The notes under the pieces were generated by a model. It saw only the letters and a list, made by a program, of their open reading frames with translations, ran no database searches and had not been told where the DNA came from. Shown piece after piece: positions 21,301 to 28,870 of a stretch of 64,000 bases of DNA (its first letter is position 1; each line of letters starts with the position of its first letter). Source of the stretch: Ciona savignyi (taxonomy: Eukaryota > Chordata > Ascidiacea > Phlebobranchia > Cionidae); the NCBI GenBank assembly GCA_000149265.1, contig CH003442.1:86728-150727 (forward strand), written 5' to 3'. Both the position numbers and the translations under genes were made by a program.

Positions 21301-23599
21301 TGTAAGCAAACTGAAAATGATGGTAAAAGTCATGAATAAAGGCGTGAAAGTCACACCACAACAACTATGTATAAATTTTATCAATTTTACAAAGAATTTC
21401 ATCAGTTTTTACCAAGAATTTCATTGTTTTTACAGAGAATTTTTATGATTTTTACCAAGAATTTTATCGCTTTACCAAGAATTTCATTGTTTTGTACAAG
21501 TTTTGAATTGTTCATTACTTTTTTAATGGTATGTTGTGTATGAATCAGTTGCACTTAGCAATTAACCATACTAGCAAGCAACTTAATAAAACACCCAACA
21601 GACATTTTAGTTTCTTGAATAGTATAAAGTAGTTTATACAAATAAGACACCCAAAGAATAAAAAATTTACAATTTGATAAAAAATTAATAAAAAGACAAT
21701 TTACCACTAAATGATTGAAATGGCTCCAAGAAGTTGTCGTTTAAAAGTGACGCCTCCAACTCAGAATTTACAGGTGCGGACGGTACACCACTAGGTGTTG
21801 CTACACCCGTGGTGCCTGCTTTCATTGGGAAAAATCCCTGCGAAGAATTTTTAATTATTTACATTTAATTATAACACATATTATTAAATGGTAATTTTGG
21901 CTCATTTTAACTTATTAATTATAACACATATTTTCAAATAGAAATTTTAGCTCATTTGTATCACTAATTTGGTTAGTTCATTTTAACAACTAATTCATCA
22001 CATTTATTTGTTAAGCGCACATAAAGCAACAAATAATGAAAGTAAAAATCAACTGAACAATGCTCAATACATTGAACAATTTAAAAGGTTTTGCTTTTGT
22101 CCGACTGATAACCTACCTTGCAGCATGTGGTTTATTCGGTTAAATAAATAAATGGAGATACTAAACATGAATGCTACAATATATTCAGCAATTAATAAAT
22201 ACATAAGGATACAATATATTATTAGATGGTTTGCTGCAGGGCCAAAAATTCGCGCGAGTAAAGGTGAGTAACACAAGAATTTACTCTTGAAAATAAAAAA
22301 ATCTAATTAACGTTTACCGCGACGTTTTTTTATTCAACTGGCATATAGGGGAGTAAAAATAAGTGTTACTAAACAATATCTTGGTTCCGTGCACACTCAA
22401 GATCTCGGCGAAAAGTGACGTACTTTTCATACAGGCCCAAGGACACAACCGCATAGCTAGCGACCAGTTTNNNNNNNNNNNNNNNNNNNNNNNNNNNNNN
22501 NNNNNNNNNNNNNNNNNNNNNNNNNNNNNNNNNNNNNNNNNNNNNNNNNNNNNNNNNNNNNNNNNNNNNNNNNNNNNNNNNNNNNNNNNNNNNNNNNNNN
22601 NNNNNNNNNNNNNNNNNNNNNNNNNNNNNNNNNNNNNNNNNNNNNNNNNNNNNNNNNNNNNNNNNNNNNNNNNNNNNNNNNNNNNNNNNNNNNNNNNNNN
22701 NNNNNNNNNNNNNNNNNNNNNNNNNNNNNNNNCTCTGGGGTTGAGATTAGTGTTTTCCCTTTAGTGTTCCCCCATAAACAGAAGGATTCAGTGGAACACT
22801 ATTAAAAAAAGAAGCGACTAGGGACGGAACGGTAGTCTGATTTTTCTCTGCTGGGTGGCGCTATTTATTTTTTGGAATTATCTGGGGAGTGACTATTTTC
22901 AAGTGTTAAGCGGTATATTAATGTTAGGGTTGGGGTTAAAGTTAGTTCTGGGGTTGAGATTAGTGTTTGGGACAGGGTTAGAATTACTTTCCATACCAAT
23001 CTAAGTGATCCAAGCGGTCCTGTAGTATTTAGAGGCACCCGCGACTGAGTGGTCTTATACTAGTTTTCGCACATACGAATCGTAATCCTCGTTAGTATAT
23101 TGGTTAGTGTCGCCGCCTACCACGCGGCAGACCGTGGTTCGATTCCCCGTCGGGAAGATTTTTTTCGGCTTTTTAACTGTTTTGTTTCTTAGTTATACAC
23201 AAACTCATCACAACGCCGCATTCAGCTTGTCTGAGCATTTTTCGAATTTGTCCACGCATTGGCTAAGTAATCGATATCTTTGCAGTTTTTTTATTGTAAA
23301 CACTATTTACTTAAAATGCGTAAATGGTGTAATAAACATGGGGCTAGAGTTAGTCTTGCGGTTGAGTTTAGTGTGTAGGAATGGGTTAAAATTAGTGTAC
23401 GTAATTTTAGTGAGTAGTTTCCCTCCTCCCCGCTTTAGTACAGCTGATAAATAGCGCCATCCAGCAGAGAAAAATCACACTACCGTTCTGTCTCTAGCCG
23501 CATGTATTAAAAAAGCAGCTTAAAACTTACCTTAACGAATAGTAGCAGCCCTATAAAGCTAACAAAATAACACGCGATAATATTCCATTTTATCTTCAT
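6389..23599 (-). CDS. PIGG: PIGG, GPI ethanolamine phosphate transferase 2 (GPI7 homologue)
   Basis: Adds ethanolamine phosphate to the second mannose of the GPI precursor at the ER membrane. Exons found, in order: 23599-23531, 21837-21705, 21246-21047, 19709-19497, 18100-17915, 17216-17092, 16708-16594, 15361-15181, 12200-12010, 11422-11176, 10280-10070, 9393-9302, 8832-8688, 7365-7188, 6573-6389. Together they give about 823 residues; human PIGG has about 980. The N-terminal signal-anchor is followed by the lumenal alkaline-phosphatase fold: LILIVIDAMRIDF, then KAPTVTMPRLK with the expected nucleophile threonine, GSIPGFVDVLVNL, FYGDETWLRLFP, LHYLGLDHIGH and SDHGMSAQGSHGG. The C-terminal multi-helix half ends HHLFIWSVFSPKLLYD, as in human. 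Phase breaks show that one exon is missing in each of 15362-16593, 12201-15180 and 9394-10069, or that those exons are too diverged to see. The 9393 boundary and the donor at 21047 are the weakest. Confidence 0.92.
6712..6885 (-). repeat. SINE copy, tail missing
   Basis: Reverse copy in the last PIGG intron; gctattgcagtgtgttgtgt and the caatgtccgttaagtgcc block are conserved. Confidence 0.8.
7394..7562 (-). repeat. SINE copy, rearranged
   Basis: Reverse copy whose tail starts about 29 bases upstream of a PIGG acceptor (exon 7365-7188); the middle is deleted and the head is diverged. Confidence 0.75.
7884..7983. other. Assembly gap, 100 N
   Basis: Run of N in a PIGG intron; a partial reverse SINE follows from about 7984 to 8105. 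Confidence 0.99.
8880..9285. repeat. 109-bp minisatellite array, about 3.5 units
   Basis: The landmark cttacgatac/cttatgatac recurs at 9113 and 9222, exactly 109 bases apart. Units read aaccaaccatccacacac, taatagctccagcaactcga, gtgtcttacgatacc and gcctggcttcccaccc. The array stops about 17 bases from the donor of the PIGG exon 9393-9302. Confidence 0.88.
9640..10060. repeat. Tandem repeat, period about 121 bp, about 3.5 units
   Basis: Units carry aaaatccgattataacttcc, gagttatcaaacaatatg and ctcggatcacctccaatatt. The array runs to within about 10 bases of the donor of the PIGG exon 10280-10070. The overlapping reverse frames are repeat shadows. Confidence 0.88.
10355..10580 (-). repeat. SINE copy
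   Basis: Reverse copy in a PIGG intron, nearly full length, abutted by the forward copy at 10586. Confidence 0.8.
10586..10772 (+). repeat. SINE 3' half plus duplicated PIGG exon end
   Basis: The SINE body is followed by ctcacctgtatctgcaaggc, a near copy of the last bases and donor of the PIGG exon 11422-11176, which itself is preceded by a SINE at 10905-11172. Confidence 0.75.
10905..11172 (+). repeat. SINE copy abutting a splice donor
   Basis: Full copy from the tRNA-like head (tcaaaggttgcaggtgcgaa) to atcctacc; its tail ends a few bases from the donor at 11176 of the PIGG exon read on the other strand. Confidence 0.88.
11430..11660. repeat. Minisatellite, unit about 20 bp
   Basis: Repeats of the type gggggaattagtgaattttg with variation, starting next to the predicted acceptor of the PIGG exon 11422-11176. 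On the coding strand it gives a C/A/T-rich tract, so it may act as the polypyrimidine region. Confidence 0.8.
12545..12900. repeat. Dispersed repeat, copy B
   Basis: Partner of 4945-5250. Related text (agcttaaattgacgtttatt) resumes near 14735, beyond the direct-repeat element, as if that element had inserted into this repeat. Confidence 0.65.
12934..14673. mobile_element. Element bounded by 462-bp direct repeats (LTR-like or tandem duplication)
   Basis: Direct repeats at 12934-13395 and 14211-14673 are identical except for one inserted base, with 815 bases between them. They start agatggcgtataacc and end gaacgcctccta, not the usual TG...CA of LTRs, and I find no clear target duplication or long viral-type gene. 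It could be a short non-autonomous LTR-like element, or a 1277-bp tandem duplication present 1.36 times. The near-identity means it is young. The inner part holds short coding-like stretches on the plus strand. It lies in a PIGG intron. Confidence 0.6.
13745..14175 (+). other. Exon-like coding fragments inside the direct-repeat element
   Basis: One stretch (about 13746-13887) follows an AG acceptor and reads EGLDVLLDTYSYRRYKNLP and ILTILDCQTLVKEVEADKMW; a second (about 14002-14175) reads NFNVYEEFQSSPKTLSPNEI. The LPILTILD pattern recalls the last repeat/cap of leucine-rich-repeat proteins, but I do not recognise the gene. They could be a captured host-gene fragment. Low certainty. Confidence 0.35.
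15462..15702 (+). repeat. SINE copy
   Basis: Forward copy with head (gggttgcaggtgcgaaactg) and tail (aatatcctatcc) in the PIGG intron between exons 16594 and 15361. Confidence 0.88.
16150..16520. repeat. 109-bp minisatellite array, about 3.4 units (inverted relative to 8880-9285)
   Basis: Units read tgtggatggttggttcattt, atatccccatgggtgggaag, ccaggctttat. It lies downstream (minus strand) of the PIGG exon 16708-16594, about 70 bases from its donor. Confidence 0.88.
16735..17018. repeat. 109-bp minisatellite array, about 2.6 units
   Basis: Same family and orientation as 16150-16520, so the 115-base PIGG exon 16708-16594 sits between two arrays; this one begins about 27 bases from its acceptor. 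Confidence 0.88.
18139..18390 (-). repeat. SINE copy
   Basis: Reverse copy; the GGATA tail starts about 39 bases upstream of the acceptor of the PIGG exon 18100-17915. Confidence 0.85.
18462..18800 (+). repeat. Second tRNA-like repeat (Ser-type head), two copies
   Basis: Box-A-like ttgtgtggctgaatggttaa occurs at about 18470 and 18680; the second copy has the B-box-like gagttccaaacttagc followed by an A-run, as expected of a short tRNA-derived retroelement. Confidence 0.6.
18905..19497 (-). repeat. Minisatellite made of decayed copies of the end of a PIGG exon
   Basis: The true exon end, including its donor, lies at 19497-19530. Its landmark (gtataatctgacacgaaaa on the plus strand) recurs in altered form at about 18931, 19024, 19182, 19271, 19329 and 19425, each beside gtcgtcacc-type and ggttaaac text. 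Thus at least six partial copies of exon end plus donor lie downstream in the intron. Confidence 0.85.
20205..20819. mobile_element. hAT-like MITE, 615 bp
   Basis: Starts cagggttcgaattaa and ends ttaattcgaaccctg, a perfect 15-base terminal inverted repeat, flanked by ttata on both sides (a longer 8-base duplication may have decayed). No coding capacity. It lies in PIGG intron 3. Confidence 0.85.
22471..22732. other. Assembly gap, 262 N
   Basis: Run of N in PIGG intron 1. A reverse SINE (agctagcgaccagttt) is cut off at its left edge and a MITE fragment (ctctggggttgagattag) starts at its right. Confidence 0.99.
22915..23040. mobile_element. Right part of a GGTGCCTCTAAATAC-type MITE
   Basis: Shares gggttggggttaaagttagt, gggacagggttagaattact and the terminus agtatttagaggcaccc with the complete copy at 45006-45251. 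Confidence 0.75.
23086..23157 (+). tRNA. tRNA-like gene: tRNA-Asp-type body with anticodon ACC (Gly)
   Basis: The 72 bases align along their full length with eukaryotic tRNA-Asp (TCCTCGTTAGTATA start, GGTTCGATTCCCCG T-arm). The anticodon stem GCCGC/GCGGC pairs perfectly, but the loop is CTACCAC, giving anticodon ACC instead of GTC. Mismatches are seen at acceptor pairs 2-71 and 7-66 and T-stem pair 51-63. A seven-T run at 23159-23165 is a good Pol III terminator. It may be a recoded tRNA, a pseudogene or a repeat head; it lies inside a TIR element. Confidence 0.55.
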
Positions 23600-23984
23600 T
23601 GTTACCACAAAATAAACGCCTTGTGCAAAACTTCAGGCTTTTTGCTGAAATGAAAACTTTCCAAATTAGCGAAAAAAATAAAACGATTTTCCAAAACTGC
23701 AGTAAACCGTAGCAAGGGGATTTCCCTAATTTTTACCGCCGGTGTTTTGTAGTATTTTTGTTTGGGGAGTGAGATATTGTGTATATCCAATAATTTACTG
23801 TAATCAAATTACACAATAAGATCCTTACTTTCATGATTTTTTAAAAAGTATACTAACTTTTTAAATAGTTTAAATTAAATGTTTTCTATGTTACTGGAAT
23901 TGTGTTCCTTATTTCGGGAAATTTTTTAAATTGTCAGCTGACTAAATTATTTGTAAACAAAGATTTTTACCAGTTATCGTAAGT

Positions 23985-24385
23985 CGTACTTCACTATTCA
24001 GCGGAACAGTGGGGCGGGACAACACACTATTTTGCAGGACAGCATGAAGAGAGCGTAGGGGTGTTTTCGTCACTATATCATGAAGGGGGCGGGTGAAATC
24101 TGAAATGGGTGACTCTAAATACCAAGTGTGGGCACACTTGAAACCCTTACTCAAACTCTGACCCTAACTCTGGCACACTGCCCACACTGGGTATTTAGAG
24201 GAACCTGTTCATATCATGATATACCCTTACCCCGTCCTTCTCATATTAACGACGAAAATACTTCTTTCTGCTCATGATATACCTCAGCCAGCTTATGTTA
24301 TAACCTGTCCCGCTCAAGTCATGACGGAATAATCTGTCTCGCTCATGATATAGTGCGTTGTCCCGCATATTAGTGAAGCCCCATA
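23985..24385. mobile_element. Foldback element with a nested smaller palindrome
   Basis: Outer arms match as inverted copies (cttcactattcagcgg and gcgggacaacacactat on the left; atagtgcgttgtcccgc and attagtgaag on the right). Nested at about 24106-24213, gactctaaataccaagtgtg pairs with cacactgggtatttagagg, using the same CTCTAAATAC terminus as the MITE at 45006. Confidence 0.65.
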
Positions 24386-24739
24386 AGTCTGGTGATTTAA
24401 TCGTTCGTTTGTAGAAATATTTGGACCAACTCCCGCATCTTGTTTGTTAGAAGCTTTAGATATCATGGGATAGTATATTCGTGTTTATCCCCGTGAATGG
24501 GAATACACAAGGGGCTTTAACACATAGGTAATCGTCAGCTCTTTTATAACATTTTGTAATTCAGAAGTCTAAATGACTTCTCCATTCATATCCTTTTTTA
24601 TTTTTAAATTGTTTTAATTTTATTTTTTCATGGCAATTAATTAACACTTGGGTAAAAAAATTAATAAACTAAACATTATGTAATATAATAACTATTATTT
24701 TACTGTTTTTTCTCTTTAACTTTTGCTACATTTTAATTG

Positions 24740-24764
24740 TCCTTTAATTATTGTGTCTTCACAG
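24740..24764 (+). promoter_or_regulatory. Possible spliced-leader acceptor upstream of ULK3
   Basis: A pyrimidine-rich tract ending ttgtgtcttcacag lies 84 bases before the ULK3 ATG, with no obvious upstream donor exon. Ascidians trans-splice a short leader onto many mRNAs, so this may be an unpaired acceptor. Inference only. Confidence 0.4.
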
Positions 24765-24848
24765 AGCAAAAACCAGTAATTAAACTAATCTTCATTGATA
24801 TAATACACTTCCCAGAAGTAAAAACTAACAAAAAATGAAACTTGAAAA

Positions 24849-26258
24849 ATGACTTCAAATTCTTTTAAAAGACAACAAAGTTTCGTCGCCCCAAAATTAA
24901 AGGATTTTGTATTTACTGAAAAGCTTGGAAGAGGAACCTATGCCACGGTGTATAAAGCTTATCGTAAATCCAGCGAGCACAGACAAGTAATCGCAGTAAA
25001 ATGCATTTTAAAGTCGAATTTGAACCGAACATCGATTGAAAATCTACTTGTTGAGATCGAGATATTGAAACAGATCAAACACGAGCATGTGGTTGAGCTA
25101 TTGGACTTTCAATGGGACCAGCATTATATTTATTTGATCATGGAGTTCTGTGGGGGGGGTGATTTGTGCGGTTTCATCCAAGCGCGGAGGATGTTACCGG
25201 AACACACAGTCCGTCGGTTTTTACAACAGATCGCGTCCGCTGTAAAGACACTTCACGAACACAACATCTCCCACATGGATTTGAAACCGCAGAATATTCT
25301 ACTTACTTCTCATAGCCAACCTGTTCTCAAAATCGCCGATTTTGGGTTCGCACAGCATTTTGAAGCAATAGAAGACTTCTCTCTTAGGGGATCTCCCCTT
25401 TATATGGCCCCTGAGATGATGTTAAGGAAATCCTACGGTCCCAAGGTGGATTTGTGGTCAATTGGGGTAATATTGTATGAATCCCTCTTCGGTGAGGCCC
25501 CCTTTGCATCCAGCACATTGGAGGATTTAGAGATCAAAATACAGAGCAAGGAACCAGTCATTATTCCCGGATTACCGAAGACATCCGACGAGTGCAAAGA
25601 CCTCCTTCGTGGATTACTTCAAAGAGACCCGGAGACACGGATCAGTTTCGACGACTTTTTCAATCATTCATTTGTCGACCTCGAGCATAAGCCTTCCCAA
25701 AAATGCCTTCCAAAGGCGACGGAAATCGTCAAAACTGCCGTCGAGGCGGATAAAAATGGCGACATTTCCACAGCCGCGAAGCTGTATTCTGAAGCAGTTG
25801 CTTATTTTGTTCCGGCGATATATTATGAAGTAGATGAGAGGAAAAAAGCTGTTTTAAGAAGTCGAGTGTCAGAGTACTGTAATCGCGCCGAGCAGTTGAA
25901 ACTTCTCAGCAAACCAGTGTTGACGCCAAACGATTCGCTGGAGCAGTTACGACTGCTGAGTCGTGACAATGACATCATCACAAACGCTATTTCGAAAATT
26001 TTCGAAGCAAGGAATTTTGAAAAAAACGAAAATTTCAAAAAAGCGTTAGAAATCTACACAGAAGCAATCGGGACTTTGATTCCTGTATTGGGAAGCGAGA
26101 GATCTATAAGACGAAAAGAGCTTCTGCATTTTCAAGTCCAACAACTACTGTCCAGGGCAGAGGCGATTAGAAATTACGTATCCGTTCAAGAAATTGAAAT
26201 CCAAACACCAACAGTGCATGAGGAAATAAGCAAACCAACGAAATGCTCCGTTTCTTAG
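24849..26258 (+). CDS. ULK3: ULK3 serine/threonine kinase, intronless
   Basis: 469 residues, against 472 in human. The kinase domain spans about 19-277: glycine loop GRGTYATV, ATP-binding lysine in VIAVKCI, catalytic loop SHMDLKPQN, DFG in ADFGFAQ, and MAPEMM. Two C-terminal MIT domains follow (about 283-360 and 373-450), as in vertebrate ULK3, where they bind ESCRT-III proteins in the abscission checkpoint; ULK3 also acts on GLI proteins in Hedgehog signalling. All catalytic residues are present, so it should be active. The protein ends PTKCSVS. The whole gene is one open exon, unlike the many-exon human gene, so it may be a retrocopy or an intron-loss allele; it is clearly intact. The start chosen is the first in-frame ATG after a stop and closely precedes the kinase domain. 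Confidence 0.95.
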   Translation: MTSNSFKRQQSFVAPKLKDFVFTEKLGRGTYATVYKAYRKSSEHRQVIAVKCILKSNLNRTSIENLLVEIEILKQIKHEHVVELLDFQWDQHYIYLIMEFCGGGDLCGFIQARRMLPEHTVRRFLQQIASAVKTLHEHNISHMDLKPQNILLTSHSQPVLKIADFGFAQHFEAIEDFSLRGSPLYMAPEMMLRKSYGPKVDLWSIGVILYESLFGEAPFASSTLEDLEIKIQSKEPVIIPGLPKTSDECKDLLRGLLQRDPETRISFDDFFNHSFVDLEHKPSQKCLPKATEIVKTAVEADKNGDISTAAKLYSEAVAYFVPAIYYEVDERKKAVLRSRVSEYCNRAEQLKLLSKPVLTPNDSLEQLRLLSRDNDIITNAISKIFEARNFEKNENFKKALEIYTEAIGTLIPVLGSERSIRRKELLHFQVQQLLSRAEAIRNYVSVQEIEIQTPTVHEEISKPTKCSVS

Positions 26259-26284
26259 TATCTGATGTAGAAAAAAATGCTGTG

Positions 26285-26402
26285 TACACATTTGAATGTG
26301 ATGTCACTGATGTGAATGTGATGTCATTGAAGTGAATGTGATGTCATTGATGTGAAAGTGATGTCACTGTCATGAATGTGATGTCAACGTAATTAATGTG
26401 AT
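26285..26402. repeat. Minisatellite in the ULK3 3' flank, unit about 20 bp
   Basis: About five to six variants of gaatgtgatgtcattgatgt begin roughly 25 bases after the ULK3 stop and are probably in its 3' UTR. Confidence 0.85.
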
Positions 26403-28870
26403 TTAACTATTATCGTTATATTTCATGTAATGATGCTTTTTTTGTTTCTTTATTTAAACTGTTGAAATGAGACAATTTTATGTTTGTGCATTTCCCCGAA
26501 AAATATATGCAAATATTATCTATAAACACGCTTTCTATCCAAATGGTGCTAATTGCTTTATGATAATGTTTTGTTTTTAATCCAAAAATGTCAGATAAAT
26601 TAAAACAGATCATGTTAAGTCTGTGGGTGTGCAGAATCCTATCTATAGAACATCTGCATATATTAAAATTATCACGATAAAATTTTCAAATTTTATTTTT
26701 TTGATAGTTTATGACGATCTGTTTTTATTTCATAGATGATAGATAAAAAAACGGTAACTATGAATGTTAGTAAAAAATGGCAGCAAAAGCGAAAAATAAT
26801 GAAACTACATATCGCAGTTTTATGACACTTTTTGTTATAGTAGATAGTAAAATTTATCAACACTATCCAAACACTGATGAAACGCAATATATAACCAGTG
26901 ATGGGATCAAGAGGTTCACATGGGTTTAAACATTAGACCTTTAGAGAACCTGTTGTTAGTAAGTACGATACAAAAGAGAACCTGTTCTTAAAATTTTGAA
27001 TCCTATCACTGTATATAACCACAACATGAACAATGACACAAGGCAATTTGAACATCCTTTCATTATCATATTAAGATTTTTCCAACAAAGCACACATTAA
27101 CATGCTTAAGTTAGAAATAAAAAATTTAAAAGAATTGTAGTTATAACATACCACCTTTAAAGAATTGATACAATACTGTTAATACACATGATTTGGGTCC
27201 TAAATCAACATCAATCAGTCTAATAAAGTTAGATTTTTAGATACATGGGTTTTAACAAGTCACCGACTGCAATCTTTCGAGTAACCCAAAAGTAGGCGAA
27301 AGGTAATCATAACGCTCCTTGTGTTTTTCCACAAAAAAAATATATATAATATCCTACCCTTAATGTTTTTATTTGGACAAAGGTTTGAACTGGTTCCGAA
27401 GCTCATTTTTTATACACCTAGTATATGCATCAGTTGGTTAACCTACTGATTAACATTCCTATTCTTAATATTAAAATAAAAACTAACTGAATATTTAGAA
27501 ATTTCTCTTTACACTAGAATGAGTTTTAATTAATGCATTATACAATCATGTACGCTGTCTAGCATCTGACTTATATTGTGATTTTTACTGTAAGATTGGA
27601 ATTAAACAATCCCATTTGTTCAGAAAGAAATTGGTGAATATAAACAATTAAAATCAATATTATTTTACAAATATTATGTGATTTCATCTGACCAATAAGT
27701 GTTTTAAGTTATGTCGTCACCTTTCACCAAAGGGTTGCAGGTTCCAAACTAGTCAGTCATGTGCTTGGAAAGGCACCTAACGGAAATTGCCTAAACACAG
27801 CGAATTAATGGGTTCTGCCAAATTGAAGGGACGTATTTATCATACACAACACACTGCAATAGCTCTGGTAACCCGACAATGGGCGCGAGATAATCTGACG
27901 ATTGCCCGTGTGTTAACCCCCTTGGTTTTCCCATTCACGGGGATAAAGATGAATATCCTGTCCTATTCTACAAAATATCCGATTCTATAGTTTTTTCTGT
28001 TTTGACTAAAATTCTTATTTTAATACATTGTGTTCTCAGTTCATAAAATTACTAACAAAAAGTAGATCCAAAACGAAATTTTACGTTGTTTATTCAGCCA
28101 TTGAACAAAATATAATTATAAAAGTGCAACAGGTAAAGTAAAATAGAATATGTTTTAAATTGTGAAATCTTGCAACAAGAAGTAGTTTGTACCACAACTA
28201 CTAATGCCACCTTTGGGCATTTGTTTGTTTTTTTCTTCTAAATTTTGTTAAAATTCACCCTCAGTAACACCTTAGTTTAGTAAGCTTTCTTTACAATAAA
28301 TTTATGCATTGAATTCTACAGGATTATTCCATTTTTTACCCATATACCATTTATTTTGCTCCAAAGTTATACTCCATGATAGCCCTGGGGCACTGGAGTA
28401 ATAGGAGTTTTTGGTTTAAATTCCTAGTCTCGGGGCTTCCGTGGACCTGCCAATACTAATGTAATTGTAATGTTAAGTAAGGTTATACCATTCTCACCAA
28501 TGTACCATTCATTTTGAGACATCCAATTAAAATTTAAAGTAACCATGTTTAATTAACCTTTTAAATATTAGGAATCGTTTTAGCTTTTTAAGTTTAATGA
28601 GCAGGTTACCTTACAATTTTTAGCATTATGTCTCCAACCATCTAGGGGCAAATATTGGACACTTAATAGAAACCTACCTTTTGTGATGGGGTAAATATTG
28701 GGGAACTACCATTTGTCTAGTGCAGAAAAGTGCCCTTTTAACCCTTGCAAAGCGAAATTTATAACTTCATAAAGTCCAGTTTATAATACGATCGGAAATT
28801 TTGCAAATTTAGAGAAAATAGTAGTTTAACTGCATTAAGATATGGTTAATTTATTGCTGTCACTTAGATA
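26403..28870. other. Intergenic region between the convergent ends of ULK3 and the C6orf136 homologue
   Basis: AT-rich DNA with a degenerate SINE fragment near 27250-27355 and a full SINE at 27727-27965. A block near 28395-28470 (ttccgtggacctgccaatac) resembles 20875-20930. No gene seen. Confidence 0.55.
27727..27965 (+). repeat. SINE copy
   Basis: Forward copy from aaagggttgcaggttccaaa to atcctgtcctat. Confidence 0.85.

Larger units (their letters stand above)
22811..23505. mobile_element. TIR element carrying a tRNA-like gene
   Basis: Left end (22811-22868, gactagggacggaacggtag ... tggcgctattta) and right end (23447-23505) are inverted copies of about 55 bases with few mismatches; attaaaaaa flanks both sides, though that run could match by chance. 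Inside are a MITE-type block at 22915-23040 and the tRNA-like gene at 23086. The right end lies 26 bases from the PIGG exon 1 donor. Confidence 0.7.
23600..24848. other. Divergent intergenic region between PIGG and ULK3
   Basis: Must hold both promoters, but no clear TATA box stands out. It contains a foldback element at 23985-24385, a SINE 3' fragment at about 24472-24540 and the ULK3 5' leader with a strong 3' splice site at 24764. Confidence 0.6.
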
